In this document: one piece after another, positions 26,360-38,829 of the stretch
Layout of the letters: every line of letters begins with the position of its first letter
Numbering within the stretch: position 1 is the first letter of the stretch
Assembly (NCBI RefSeq): GCF_000321225.1
Contig: NW_004451506.1
Coordinates: forward strand, 796,570 to 860,569
Origin: Odobenus rosmarus divergens
Lineage: Eukaryota > Chordata > Mammalia > Carnivora > Odobenidae
Reading direction: 5' to 3'
Length of the DNA: 64,000 nt
Program-made: the position numbers and the translations under genes
The notes under the pieces: model-generated
Told to the model about the DNA's origin: nothing
What the model saw: the letters and a program-made list of their open reading frames with translations, nothing else
Database searches by the model: none

Positions 26360-28235
26360 TTCTTTAAGTGTAAAGATAATCTAATCACAAATGCTCATTT
26401 TTTCTCTTTTGTTTTATATTTCCCAGTCTGACTTAAAGCAACACAGTCACTACAGAGGATGAGGCTCATTACCTGCCTTTAAGAAGGACATCTTCTTAAG
26501 ACCTGGGGATCACTAGGGAGCCCAAGTCCTTTTTTGTCTTAAAAACAACACCCTCCTCAATATAGTCCAAGATTCTCAAGAGGAGGTGGGATGTTGGGGA
26601 AGGACCCCCTTCAAGTTTGGTTTGTCAGAAATCCTAAAGAAAAGATCTCTCCATCCTGGCAATCCTCTGAGGAGGGAAAACGGCTATCGTTTTCCCAAGC
26701 CCCACCCTCTTAGACTACATTTTCATGGGATTCTTCTCTGCATTCAATATTTTACCATCCCCTTGACCCTAATAACAAAGGCCTTTGCAGTCCTACCATC
26801 ACATTGCCTTCAGCCCAGGTTTAAAAACTCCTTAGCTCCCTTTCGCCCGGGCAGGTCTGCCTCACACAAAAAAGAAAGAGTGAAAAAAAAGAATGTCTTG
26901 CCCTAAGCTTTCTTTTGCATCTGTATGCTTGCTGGACTCCGAATCCCTGAAGCAGTGAAAGGTAAATAAGCCTCTGGTCTATTCTTCCTTTGTTCTCTGA
27001 ACTGGGACTTCACTCCCAAGATTTTCTTCTCAGATTAGATTTGTAGAGGTCTTTTTTCTTTGCTTAGATGATTTGAACTGATAATTTGCATCTACAAAGG
27101 GAACTAAGAAATATTGAATGGCTACTAGTCCTATAGAAGACACTGTGGAGGCACTCCTTATGATAATCTCACCTCTACTTTTAAAAAGAGGAGAGCTCCA
27201 AAGTGAATGGAAACTTAAAAGCAAAATTTTAATGCCAAGTTTGTTCTAATATTGTCTCTGGATGACTCTATGGTCAAACAGGCTTTAAGTCACCAGCCTT
27301 AAAACCAGCACTCCCTCTCTCCCAGAAAAAGGATCCAAATAATTTCAACAAAAATAAACAAATAAAAGCATAGGATGAAAAACAAATTAATCTAGTATTA
27401 CAAACAAAAATAACACAGAATTACAAGCAATAGAAGAGCAAGATAACAAAGGCTCATGTGAAAATCTCATGCAACTCCACCTCCAATAGAGTTCCTTCAT
27501 AAAGCATAAGATTTCTTAATAAAATATATGCAGTTTATTCTCAGTGAGGTAAAGGAAGCAATGCTTTCTTTTATTAAGCCAGAATAGACTTTCATAAGAG
27601 AAATAATATAACAAAACACACAAGAGCCGAAATAAAATAGATAAAGAGATGATAAAGGTGAAAGAAAAGCAGGCAGTTAGCAAAGAAATCAGAATAGAGC
27701 AGAAGCAAAATCAAAGTAATAACACACACACACATACACATACTTCTATCAAAAGCAAACAGTTAATGGATCGGAGAGATCACCATGTTATGGGGGAGGG
27801 GTTGTGAACAGAGAGCAATGCTCACACATACCTTGGGAATAGTTTTAAATTCCAAACAAAGGCAGCAGGGACTCAGCCTGCAGCTTTCTACTGAAGAATT
27901 TATGAGGTTCTTTAGCCCCTTCCTCTAGCACCTAATAACAGAGCCACCTTTACCTGAAAACTCTCCTGCTTCCCTCACAGGCAACCATCAGATATATTAT
28001 AAAAGGAGAGCTTTAGGCTTCAAGAAACACCAGATAATGACAGAGGTCTGCAGAAATCAGAAAGTATTAGCTTTTATTTTCTTAGACTGACAATAATGAT
28101 AGGCATAAGTTACAGTTATATTTAATAAGAAGCTTGCTGGGTTGACAGTACAGTATAAATGAGAAAAAAATGGCTAAATATTATTTACCTTCGGGTCATA
28201 ATCATTAAACAGAAGAAGGAGGAGGAGGAGAGACA
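26360..28235. other. unclassified, LTR-rich neighbourhood
   Basis: The stretch 26560-27000 has an LTR-like composition. From 27240 to 27760 it is A-rich with an (AC)n run at about 27722-27741. I cannot assign a family. The 106-aa frame at 26586-26906 has no recognisable domain. Confidence 0.35.
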
Positions 28236-28239
28236 AAGA

Positions 28240-28735
28240 TTCTCTCCTTGACTGAACTTTGGTGAGACTTCTCTGAGCCCTCTGTAGTTACACCTGCTGA
28301 ACTTAGACTTATTTGTCTGTCTTTGAATTGCCTAATTTTCGCAAGAATCCTGTGAAGTCAGTTGGGCAGAATCTCCCACCCTTGATATCTAATTATTCTG
28401 TATCTGATCAAATTCCTCATTCTCCTTCAACCCCCCACCTCTCCTTCCCATTCCCACACTGGGGAATATCTTATCACCCTAACCTGCCCTCAGTAAGAAT
28501 CCTGTTAGGTCAGTTTTGGGGTGAATTACCTTCTCTGTTAGTAATTTTCCATCTACAGACCCCCTCACCCCATCCATTTCTTGGCTATAAATCCCCATTC
28601 TTCCTGGTTGTATTCAGAGCTGAACCCAATCTCTCACCCTGCAAAAATCTCTCACTCTGCAAAACCCCATTACAGTAGCACCTGTACCTATTATGATAGT
28701 CCTGCCTTAGTGTCTGTAACAAGTGTTAAATTAGG
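28240..28735 (+). mobile_element. LTR-like segment
   Basis: It has internally repeated blocks (GAATCCTGTGAAGTCAGTT and GAATCCTGTTAGGTCAGTTT at 28344 and 28497), a TATA-like GGCTATAAATCCCC at about 28582, and C-rich flanks, as in gammaretroviral-type LTRs. Family not assigned. The 121-aa frame inside it is not a recognised protein. Confidence 0.5.
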
Positions 28736-29352
28736 TCAACAAGGAGGCCATTAGACTGAGGTGGTTTTGTCACCAGCTAGACCCAAAGACCTGACTTTAC
28801 TGCCCACCTGCTTCTACCCACTGACTTTTGTCCCACATTTTTCCTTAAGCTCTTCCTTCCAGCTTATCTCTTAATTCAGGCAAAAGACCTGATAGCCATA
28901 GCATCCTGTGGTGAAAACCAAAACTACCCTCAGGCAATAACGACTGCCCTGATGAAATGCTCCGGCAGCCCAAACTAGTATGAGCTCAACTACCAACTCA
29001 TACCTATGCAAATGGACCATAGAGTGGCAGATAGTTGCCTTTACCTCATTATAATACTAAAATTTCTGCCAAGGAGGAGCACGATCTTCATAAACATAAC
29101 ATACAATGTATGTATAGGCATGTTTCCTTAAGGCTCATGCACCACCTATGCCCACCTCTACACAAGATGACAAGGCTCCCTTTTCTAAATATTCATCCTA
29201 GCCCTAAATTCACCCTTGCTCAGAATCATAGCTCTGGAAGTTATTCCCTGTGATCTCCTTATTTGCTGCCAATAAAATTTTTCTGTGTGACAACTGCCCC
29301 GGTGTAGTTTCTATCTGTAACTCACCGATGAATGAACTCACATTAGTTCGTT
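28736..29352 (+). mobile_element. LTR-like segment
   Basis: The run AGGAGGCCATTAGACTGAGG to CCAATAAAATTTTTCTGTG (polyadenylation signal at about 29271) followed by a short C-rich end looks like an LTR in plus orientation. Borders are approximate. Confidence 0.55.
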
Positions 29353-29355
29353 TAC

Positions 29356-29840
29356 AGTTTTAATGGCTTTGTAGCTTACACAAGTGTTAGAAGAGGGTTG
29401 GTAATGTATCCTCCAGACTGAGAAGGCACTCCCAAGACTGATAGAGGAAGCAAGCCTCTCCATACCACTCACACCAAGTTTTATTCATGGAAACTTACTG
29501 AACAGGAGATTGGACAGAGGATCCAGAGCTACCCAGCTATTCTCGATCACTCTTCTCCACCCAGTCCAGACCTCAAGCTACAGCTTTTATAGAGGGAGGG
29601 GCATTGTGGTGAGGTCACAGATAGTTATCTCAAGTGGCACTACCTGTGTGCCAGTCATCTTTACTAGTTACCTAAAGTGGAGCCTTCTGTGCACCACTTT
29701 AGGGAAAATCAAAACAAGCCTTCTTGGATTCTGGTCAGGGCATACATTAACCTCCACAGGGCCTGGAACACATAGCTCTGAGGGAGGTCATTGTGCAGGT
29801 ATGAACAAGTTGGAGGGCCAAAGATGGAGTCAGTATTGCT
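29356..29840 (-). mobile_element. LTR-like segment, probably reversed
   Basis: The complement carries CATGAATAAAACTTGG near 29480 as a polyadenylation signal. The block CTTTTATAGAGGGAGGGGCA fits a reversed U3/R area. Low certainty. Confidence 0.4.
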
Positions 29841-29849
29841 AACACTCCT

Positions 29850-30350
29850 ACAATAAGCAAACCAAAACCTAATCCTAAAATGCCTGAAGGTTAAGAAATC
29901 AAAACTTAAGGACAACCAGTCACAAACAGCCAACTAGGTTTTCCAAATAAAATAAACACTTAAGCTATAACCAATCAGATAATTTCCTTGCTTTGCTTCC
30001 ACCTCTTCCCTATAAAAGTTTTCCCCAGGGTGCCTGGGTGGCTCGGTTTGTTGGGCGTCTACCTTCGGCTTGGGTCAAGATTCCAGGGTCCTGAGCTCGA
30101 GCTCTGCATCAGGCTCCCTGCTCAGTGGGGAGCCTGCTTCTCCCTCTGCTTCTCCCCCCTCCCAAGCTTGTAATGCTCTCTCTCTCACACTCTCTCTCAA
30201 ATAAATAAATAAAATCTTAAAAAAAAAAAGTTTTTCCCAACTCCTGTTGTTGGAGTGCTCCTGACCATTTGTGGTTTTGGCATTACCTGAATCTAATTTA
30301 TTTTTGTTCAAATAAACTATAAAAAAATCAATATGCCTCAGTTTCTTTCA
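29850..30350 (+). mobile_element. LTR split by a SINE
   Basis: A CCAAT block (TAACCAATCAGATAATTTCC), TATA box (CCCTATAAAAGTTTT at about 30009) and polyadenylation signal (CAAATAAACTAT at about 30309) are in LTR order. A Can-SINE lies just downstream of the TATA box at 30028-30226. Confidence 0.75.
30028..30226 (+). mobile_element. Can-SINE inside LTR
   Basis: The head is TGCCTGGGTGGCTCGG. The duplication reads aaagttttcccca at 30015-30027 and aaagtttttccca at 30227-30239 (one difference). Confidence 0.94.
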
Positions 30351-31129
30351 ACACATGTGCCATGAATCATTTTTTTCTTTGGTACTAGGTAAGGGAAAAA
30401 CATTTCCAATTGAATATGTGAATTGAATACATGTTTGCCTTTCCTTATCTAGACACTTCATTGAAGATAATAGTAAAGGAGTACAAGTCATAAATCAGAA
30501 AGAACAAGGGGAATAGGAAAGTTGGGAGGTGGCGGGGGGAAGATGCCAGTCAAGCTTTGGGAGGTGGAATGAAGATGAAAGATTGGTAACTGGCTTACCA
30601 GACCAAAGAGCATTGAAATCAAAATGCCAAAAAGGAATGCGTGTGGATATATGGAAATGGAGAGGAAGCTAATAAGAAAGCTGATTCACAATGATGAAGC
30701 CCAGAGAGTCCCAGGAATCTGTGGCAACAGGACCCCCCTCTTTTAAGGTGGGTCTAAAAACAAGAGGATTAGTTGAAAGTCTGTTTTAAAAGCAGTTGGG
30801 GGAAAATAAATTTTTTAAAATTAATAAATAAATAAAAGTAGTTGGGTAAAAGCAAGAGAGCCCAAAGTGAAGTACCAGCCTACACAGCAGGCTACTACAT
30901 GTGGAGTTTGCCTCAGTTGTTGGCTGCAATGCAGTCATGGCTCAGAGCCACCTAGGAGATACCTACTATCTGGCAGAGAGCTACCTGGAGATGGAAAGAG
31001 CCCTAAACTCCCACTTTGAGCTACTTATGAATGAGAGAGTCTTGGAAAACCACTCACAGATACTCTCTGAGCCCAAGCCCTCCAAAAGGTGTCCTCGAAA
31101 GGAAATTGATAGGAAGATTTTATGACCAA

Positions 31130-34100
31130 AAAAATACAAGCCTGTCTGGTTTCTGTTCCAATATGTAAAGACCTTGGAAGTCATCACTCCCATCCTCAGA
31201 ACAAGTAAAAGACTGCACGAAATCAATAATTCTTCTTAGAACCATCACAAAATTGAGATCACAGGGCAAATTCCCACTCTAAAAAATAGAGAGACAGGTG
31301 GATCACTGCTTACAAAGAGCAGAAGCCACTGGAGATGAAGCCTGTAAGAACACTTAAAATGTTATTGACTAGTTCCTGGAAATTGAATAAGGACTAGCAT
31401 GAGAGTTAAAATCTCCTTGGGGTCCAGTCCTAGGATGGACTCTGATACTTTCATGAGTTTACTTCCAAGAGCTCCATCAGGTTCTCATGATGAAAATCAT
31501 AGAAAAACCTCCTCATGCTTAGGGCAGGAGAAAAGTAACCACTATGAAATGCACCCAGAGAGTTTTGTTCTCCACGAAAAATGTCTGCCCTCAGAGAAAA
31601 TACTTTACCAGAGCCTAATCTGACTCAGGGGAAGGGCAATTAGACAAAACAGTCCCCTCTAGCGTTCCTGTCTCACATGAAAGGAGGGGGAAAGGCTAAA
31701 ATAAAACTTCTGAAGGTCACAACCCAGGGACACAGTCCCATTTTAAAAAACCTGAGATTCAATTATAAGATTATAGAATGCTTCCCTTCTACAATACTTT
31801 GCCACCATATCAACACAATTCTATTAAAACAATAGTGAATTACAAATGACAGAGTTGCAAAAAGCAGCCTCCATTTAAGAAAGAGTTTCTAAGGAAGCCC
31901 AAACACAACAGGGTAGACATAAACAAGGACACTAGAGAAAATTGAAGTCTACAGCACCATAGTAACAGCTGACATTAAACACAACCTAACTCCTAGCCAG
32001 ATAAACATAAAACTTCACACTGAAGATCCATTTATCTCAGTTCCTATTACCCAATACATCATGTCCAGTTTTCAACAAAAAATTACAAGGCATGGTAAAG
32101 GCAAGAAAATACAGTCTAAAGAGAAAAAGCAAGCATTAGAACCAGATTCACATATGGTAGATATTTTGGAATTACTAGGCAGAAATTGAAAATAATTATG
32201 ACTCATATGTTCTAATGGAAAAAGTGAACAACGTGCATGAAGGATAATGTAAGCAGAGAAACAGAACCTCTAAAAAAGAACCAAAAAGCCATGTTAGAAA
32301 TTTTTTAAAAATGTAACAGAAAGAAGATTGCCTTTGATGAGCTCCCTGGTCAATTGGACACAGACAAAGAAAGTGAGCTTGAAGATGTGAAAACAAATTT
32401 CCAAAACTAAAAATGCAAAGAGAAAAAAAAAATGGGGAAAAAATAGAACAGAAAATCCAAGAAATGTGGAACAATTACAAAAGGTGTAGCATATGCAAAA
32501 TGGAAATACCAGAAGGAAGAGAAAGAAAGGAGCAGAAGAAAACACTTGTAATAATATCTGAAATTTTTCAAAAATTAATAACAATTTCCAAAACACAGAC
32601 CCAGAAATCTCAGTGAACACCAAACAGGATAAATACCAAAAAGCTATACTTAGGCATAATATTTAAACTACAGAAAACATGACAAAGGGAAAAAAAATCT
32701 TGAAAGAAACCAGAAAACAAAATGCCTTACCTATAGGGAAACCCAAGGTTAAGAATTGGATCAACTTCTCTCCAGAAACCATGCAGATAAAAAGAGAGTA
32801 GAATGAATATCTAAGTTATTGAAAGAACAAAAAAAACCTCAAGAGCTTACAGTTCTGTATCCAGAAAAATTATCCTTCAAAAATGAAGGAGAAATAAAGA
32901 TTTTCTCAAATAAAAACAAGGAGTTTGTTGCCCGTAGACCTGCCCTTCAAAAAATGTTAAAAGGACTTCTTCAGAGAAAAGGAATATTATTTATGTCTAA
33001 ACCCAGATTTACATAAATAAAGGAAGAACAGTAGAGAAGGAATAAATGAGAAAATACAATCTTTTTCTTATTCTTACTAATCTGATAGATCACTGTTCGT
33101 TTAAAATAATAGTAACAACAATGTATTAGGTGATCATAGTGTGTGGATAAGTGAAAAGAATAACAGCAATGTTATAAGTGAAAGGAGGGAGAAAGTGGTA
33201 CATATATCACTTATGAAGTGATAGAGTGTTATCTGAGAGTGGACTTAGACTGATTATAAATGTATTGTGTAAACTCCAGGGCAAACCCCGAAAAATTTTT
33301 TAAAAGAAGAAGCATAACTGATTTTCTAAGAAAGGACAAAAAATGGAATCATAAAAAGATAATTTAAAGCAAGAAAAGACAGAAAAACAGGGGAAGACAA
33401 GAAGAAACAAAGAAAAAGTACAATGAATACAAAACAGTTATAAATATGGTAGCTATATCAACTATATCAATAACTCATTTAAATGTGAATAGTCTAAATA
33501 TACCAATGAAAAGACAGAGACTGACAGAGTAGATATGTAGAAAAGACAGAGACTGACAGACACAACCATATGTTATATACAGGAAACACACTTTAAATAG
33601 AGACACAAAGAAATTAAAAGGAAAGAAAAGGAAAATACACACCTTGCTAACACCAATCAAAATAAAGCTGGAGTAGCTATATTAATTTCAGACAAAGCAG
33701 ATTCCAGAATAAGAAAAATTATCAGGGATAAGGAAAGGCATTACCTAATGATAAAGGGGTCAGTTCTCCAAGAAGACATGGCAATCCTTTATGTGTATGT
33801 ACTTAACAACTGAGCATCAAAATATGTGAGATAAAACCTGATAGAGCTACAAGGAAAAATAGACAAATTCACTACTATAGTTGGAGACTTCAACACCCCT
33901 GTGTATCAGAAACTGACAGAAAATCAGTGAGAATATAGTTGAAGTGAATAACACCATCAATCAACTGGATCTAATTGACATTTATAGACTACTTCATCCA
34001 ACAACAGCAGACAATACATTCTTCTCAAGCTCACATAGAATATTCACAAATAACGACTATATTCTGGGCCATTAAATATAATTCAACAAATTTAAAAGAA

Positions 34101-34285
34101 TAGAAATCATACAAAGTATGCTCTCAGATCACAGTGAAATTAAACTAGAAATCAGTAACAGAGAAGTAAATGCAAAATCCCATAATATTTAGACATTAAA
34201 CAACATACCTCTAAATAATACATGGGTCTGAGCAATCTCAAGAAAATTTTAAATATTTTGAACTAGATGAAAGTGAAAAAGTATT
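31130..34285 (+). mobile_element. old L1M: 5' region, ORF1 end and endonuclease start
   Basis: The frame at 32819-33016 ends ORF1: TVLYPEKLSFKNEGEIK and RPALQKMLKGLL fit the C-terminal RNA-binding domain of L1 ORF1p. ORF2 starts near 33480 (AATGTGAATAGTCTAAATAT, then ACACACTTTAAA where the endonuclease QETHF-type motif lies). Endonuclease sequence continues through GTTGGAGACTTCAACACCCC to about 34285, where L1 stops; the RT and 3' end are absent. Multiple stops and frameshifts make it inactive. Sequence from about 30880 to 31130 may be its 5' UTR. Confidence 0.82.
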
Positions 34286-34289
34286 TGGG

Positions 34290-34540
34290 TCTCTACGTGT
34301 CCCTTCTCACTGCCCATACGCACAAAGGTAGGACATCATCCCTCCTCCACCCTGGCACAAGACTGGAAATTTATTTCTGGATGTTGCCTTGAACTCTGGA
34401 CTCAGGACCGCAAGCATAGCTGAGGGTGCTATAGAATAAGGGAAACTAATAATCTACACACCACTTTTCTGTTTTACTTTTCTGTTCTACTTCCCAAACC
34501 CCTTCTCCTACATGTTCTACAGAATAATAGTAACCAGAAA
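34290..34540. other. unclassified sequence
   Basis: No recognisable gene or repeat. Confidence 0.4.
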
Positions 34541-34771
34541 TATGCCCCCATAGCAGCAGAATAATGGCCCCCCAAAGATGTCTGCATCCTAATCCACAGA
34601 ACCTGTGAATATGTTATGTTACATGGTAAGGGAAAGCTAAGGTTGCTAATCAACCTGGATTATTTGGGTGGGACCAATGTAATGGAAGGGTCCTAATAAG
34701 TGAATGAGGTTGGCAGGAGTATCAGGATAATGAGAGATGCAATATGAGAAAGACTCCACTGGCCTTTGTGT

Positions 34772-34851
34772 CTTTGAAGGTGGAAGGGGACCATAGCCAA
34801 GGAATGCGGGACTTTGAAGGTGGAAGGGGACCATAGCCAAGGAATGCGGGA
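34772..34851. repeat. 40-bp perfect tandem duplication
   Basis: Units 34772-34811 and 34812-34851 are identical, starting ctttgaaggtggaaggggac and ending ggaatgcggga. They lie within the MLT1 LTR just before the SINE insertion. Confidence 0.97.
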
Positions 34852-34881
34852 CAACTCCATTTTAAAGAAGAAGCTAGAAAA

Positions 34882-35087
34882 GGGGCGCCTGGGTGGTGCA
34901 GTCAGCTAAGTGACTGACTCTTGGTTTCAGCTCAGGTCATGATCCCAGGGTCATGGGATTGAGCCCCAACGGCGGGCTCTGCACTCAGTGCAGGGTCTGC
35001 CTCAGATTCTCTCTCCTTCCACCCCTCCTGCTCATGCTGCCACTATTCCTCTCTCTAAAATTAATAAATCAATCTTTGAAAAAATAA
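34882..35087 (+). mobile_element. Can-SINE inside MLT1
   Basis: This is the GACTCTTGGTTTCAGCTCAG variant. The duplication aaagaagaagcta is visible at 34864-34876 and again at 35089-35101. Confidence 0.94.
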
Positions 35088-35489
35088 AAAAGAAGAAGCT
35101 ACAAAAAGCCAGAAAACAGACTCTTCCCTAGAGCCTCCAGAGAGGAACACAGCCTTGCTGACACCTTGATTTTAGCCCAGTGAGACTCTTGTCAAACTTC
35201 TGATCCCCAGAATTATGTTATAAATATATATTGTTTTAAGACAGACATTTGAGGTAATTTTTTACAAGAGCAACAGAAAACAAATACAGTCCCCTTTCCA
35301 GAAAGTGTAGACTTCTTCTCTTGAAAAGCTGACCAGTCCAAGGGGAAATTTTTATACCTACTGACATTTTGGAGTCTCCTAAAAAATAGCCAAGGGCCTT
35401 GCTTGATCATCCTATAAGGAAACCCCTCCCTTAAAAAGCCACACTCAGCCATGCAGTTCCTAAATCTGAATATTAATGGATAGGTAAGG

Positions 35490-35830
35490 ATCATTAGACC
35501 CTTGGGAAAAGCTTTTAACCTGAAAAAGATTCTAACAAATATACAGAAAGAAGGAATTTGAAGGAAATGGAGACTATGCAGAGATAAAATTCATTTTAAA
35601 ACAAACATAATTGATATCCTCAAAGAGATAAAATATTGAATCTATGAAATGGGATGCTGAAGTGGCACAAATGATCATCTTATCAAATCAGAGATCTTAA
35701 GATCTCAAAAGAATCACAGATTTTAGCCAATATCAAGATTTACTAATGATTCAAAGGATGCAGATAATTATGACATGCAGGCAAAACATGGAAAAGTTTG
35801 AAGTGGCCAGGGCAGGTCTTCAGATTCTTC
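35490..35830 (+). mobile_element. HAL1/L1 fragment, 5' part
   Basis: A-rich sequence with TTGATATCCTCAAAGAGATA and TTGAATCTATGAAATGGGAT resembles the ORF1 region of HAL1-type L1 relatives. It appears to continue at 36200 after an insert of unknown type. Confidence 0.45.
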
Positions 35831-36195
35831 TTGCCACTTTAGGACATGCTTTACCCAGATTTAACAAATAAGTTCCCAAGTTTTATACACAAAGCATTAG
35901 TTACCACAAAAAAAGCTATTTTATTCACAAAAAAATCTCCTTTTTATATGCTGACAATTTCATACCAGACGCTGACATTTTCAAGCAGGCTATGCCCCCA
36001 TATACCCAAATATTCTAGAATTGCTTACCAAAAGCAACCTAGCCAGACAAGGTACATCCTGGTAAAAAACATTCCAAAAATGATCATTCTTTCTGCTTAT
36101 CAATACCATCCCATTGGCTTGTTCACAAGAAGATTTGACACGGTCATTTTTTTCCCCTTTCCTCTGGCATTCCTAAGGAAGATTGGATAAGTAAC
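35831..36195. other. unknown insert with a 114-aa open frame
   Basis: This segment separates two HAL1-like pieces. A plus-strand frame at 35846-36190 has no recognised domain. The sequence near 36229 (ATGGTATAAAAAGAAA) is TATA-like, so an old LTR is possible. Confidence 0.3.
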
Positions 36196-36199
36196 AGAC

Positions 36200-37110
36200 C
36201 AGCTGCTAACCCTTTTCCTTCCCAGATGGTATAAAAAGAAACATTCAGAAAATCTTGGAAATTAAGAATATGATAGTGGAAATAATATTTCAACAGAAAG
36301 AAAGGAAATCTCCCCAAAGATAGAACAAAGGGTAGGGATGGAAAACAGAAAAACAGCAACAACAACAACAACAAAATTAAATGATTGACCTAGGAGGTAA
36401 GCCAAGTAATAGGAATTCCAGAGAAAGGAAATAAGTTTTAACATGAGGAGGTGATATTAAAATAACAGCAAGTTTTCTTCCAACCAAGGCAAGTAAGTTT
36501 TTGGCTTGAAAGTGACCTCCTAGAGACCTGCACAATGAATTGAGGGGAGAGATTTTTAAAAATCACATCAAGGGTCATTGTCATGACATTTCAGAGTACC
36601 AGGGATAAAAAGAAGATCCTAAACCTTCCAGAGGAAGGAAAGAAAAAGTCTCAAATACAAAGGATCAGGAATCACGATGGCACCAGACTTCAATAGGAAC
36701 ACTGAAAGCCAGAAAACAATGAAGCAATGACTTCAGAAATTCTTAGGAGAAATGATTTGCAACCCACAGGCATAAAAAAATATATTAAGTGTGAAGGTCA
36801 ATAATAAAAACTTTTTTTACATGCCAAATCTTGAAGTGACTAGAGAAATCCATCCAAACAGAGAATACTACTGAAAATAAGACTTAGGGCTTCATAAACA
36901 GACAATCCAGCCCAGAAGAGAGACAATGAAAATTCTGAAAATGATGATGAAGAGACCTCCTAAAATAACTATGAAACAAGAGAGAAAATAAGTCACGCAG
37001 AATGGAAAAGGAGGAAGGAAAATGGTGGATTCAGGAGAAACACCTGCAGTGTCTCCAACTGGATGTATACATGAATAATGGATGGTTGGATGGATGGTTG
37101 GAGACAGAGC
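36200..37110 (+). mobile_element. HAL1/L1 ORF1-derived fossil
   Basis: Blocks such as ATGGCACCAGACTTCAATAG, GAACACTGAAAGCCAGAAAA, ATGAAGCAATGACTTCAGAA and AAGTGTGAAGGTCAATAATA match the order of the HAL1/L1 ORF1 C-terminal region. No intact frame remains. A (CAA)n run is at about 36354-36375. Confidence 0.6.
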
Positions 37111-37239
37111 AAGGGCAAGAGAAAGAGAAAACCTGGTAAGCTAATTGATATTTATCAAGTTTTTTTTAAAGGATAAGCTCTGCATTCATATATATATTGT
37201 TATGAATTATAATAGGTAGCACATTCATATGATTCAAAA

Positions 37240-37945
37240 AAAAAAGCAGATGAATTCATCCACCCTGACCACCCCTTCCATATACATAACTATTTTTATT
37301 GGTTTCTTGCACGTCCTTTCAATATTCCGTTATATAATGAAGAATTTTATATATGTCATACTATATAAATCTGCAGGATAAGTTCTTTTTTTTTAAGATT
37401 TTATTTATTTATTTGACAGAGAGAGAGAGAGAGACACAGCGAGAGAGGGAACACAAGCAGGGGGAGTGAGAGAGGGAAAGCAGGCTTCCCACGGAGCAGG
37501 GAGCCTGATGCGGGGCTCGATCCCAGGACCCTGGGATCATGACCTGAGCCGCAGGCAGATGCTTAACGACTGAGCCACCCAGGCGCCCCTGCAGGATAAG
37601 TTCTTATGAGTAGGAGTTCCAGGTCAGGGAATAAATGCATTTATAATGTTGATAGATATTGCCAAATTGCCCTGCATAGATATTTTAACATTTTGCAATC
37701 GCACTAACAATGTCTGAAAGTGCCTATTTCCCCACAAATTTGCCAACAGCATGCATTGTAAAACTTTTAGGTTTTTGCTGCTCTGAGAAGTGAAAATGGT
37801 ATATTCAGCTTTAATTTGCATTTATCAAACTATAAATTATATTTACCATCTTTTCATAAATATTTTCACATTTATATTTCTTTTCTGTGAAGTATCTTTT
37901 CCTGTCCTTTGCCCTTATTTCTATTGAGTCACTTTTTTTTTCGTT
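37240..37945 (-). mobile_element. old L1 fragment, antisense, split by a SINE
   Basis: After the SINE the plus strand reads ATTGCCAAATTGCCCTGCAT, GTGCCTATTTCCCCACA, TTTAATTTGCATTTATCAAA, TGTCCTTTGCCCTTATTTCT, the complement of an L1 3' region. Confidence 0.75.
37388..37588 (-). mobile_element. Can-SINE, minus strand, young
   Basis: A perfect 17-bp duplication, ctgcaggataagttctt, lies at 37372-37388 (left copy, ±1) and 37589-37605. The body is full length with the head complement GAGCCACCCAGGCGCCCC. Confidence 0.96.
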
Positions 37946-38115
37946 GACTTTTGTGTGTGTGAATGTACTGAGAGAGCTATTCTTCTGACAAAAGAGTTTG
38001 GAAACTAAACAATATTATTTGGGATAGAGAGAAAGAAGGTTATGTGGGGCACAGAGGTGGAAGGGTTTCAAGGGCTTTTCCACAATAGGAGGTCAATAAA
38101 TAATACCTAAAAATC

Positions 38116-38308
38116 GGGGGGACTTGGGTGGCTCAGATGGTTAAGCATCTGCCTTCAGCTCAGGTCATAATCCCAGGGTTCTGGGATTGAGTCCTACATC
38201 GGGCTCCCTGCTCAACAGGGAGTCTGCTTTTCCCTCTCCCTCTGCTGCTCCCCATGCTTGTGCTCTCTTGCTCTCTCTCAAATAAATAAATAAAATCTTT
38301 AAAAAAAA
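38116..38308 (+). mobile_element. Can-SINE
   Basis: The duplication is taatacctaaaaatc at 38101-38115 and taatatctaaaaatc at 38309-38323 (one difference). Confidence 0.95.
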
Positions 38309-38527
38309 TAATATCTAAAAATCCTAAGTCAAGAAATAGCATTATTCCCTGTTATTTTAAAATGTGGAGAGAAAACATTAAACAATAATTGAATGAGTTG
38401 AAAATGACTTCCTCTTAAGAATGGAATTAGAGAGAGAGCAGAAATAAAGCTGAGAATGACCATGTTTCATTAAGAGATTTAAAAGTGGAGTGATTTAAAA
38501 AAATCCTTTTTAAAGATTAATATTTGT

Positions 38528-38722
38528 GGGGTGCCTGGGTGGCTCAGTCGGTTAAGCAGCTGCCTTTGGCTCAGGTCATGATCCCAGAGTCCTGGGACTG
38601 AGTCCCACATCAGTCTCCCTGCTCAGCAGGGAGTCTGCTTCTCCCTCTGCCTGCCATTCCCCCTGCTTGTGTGCTCTCTCACGTCCTCGCTCTCTCTCTG
38701 GAAAATACATAAATAAAATATT
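38528..38722 (+). mobile_element. Can-SINE
   Basis: The duplication ttaaagattaatatttg is present on both sides (38511-38527 and 38725-38741). The head is GGGTGCCTGGGTGGCTCAG. Confidence 0.95.
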
Positions 38723-38829
38723 TTTTAAAGATTAATATTTGCATGTTCTGTTTCCTTAGATACAAAATCCTCTTCCTATGTTTACTGATAGTTATTGAGA
38801 ATTGATGTAGGTGGTTTGCAAGATATGTC

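Larger units (their letters stand above)
34545..35240 (+). mobile_element. MLT1-type MaLR LTR, split by a SINE
   Basis: The start GAATAATGGCCCCCCAAAGA and the blocks CCTAATCCACAGAACCTGTG, GTGGGACCAATGTAATGG, GCTGACACCTTGATTTTAGC and the end AGAATTATGTTATAAATATA follow MLT1 order. It holds a 40-bp tandem duplication and a Can-SINE. Confidence 0.82.

Noticed and set aside
26586..26906. 106-aa plus-strand frame
   Set aside because: No domain, in a repeat-rich area; low-complexity C-terminus.
28313..28678. 121-aa proline-rich frame
   Set aside because: It lies in an LTR-like C-rich segment and has no recognised motif.
32196..32623. Phe/Leu-rich minus-strand frames resembling membrane proteins
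   Set aside because: They are complements of A-rich L1 ORF1 sequence, which gives artificial Phe/Leu runs.
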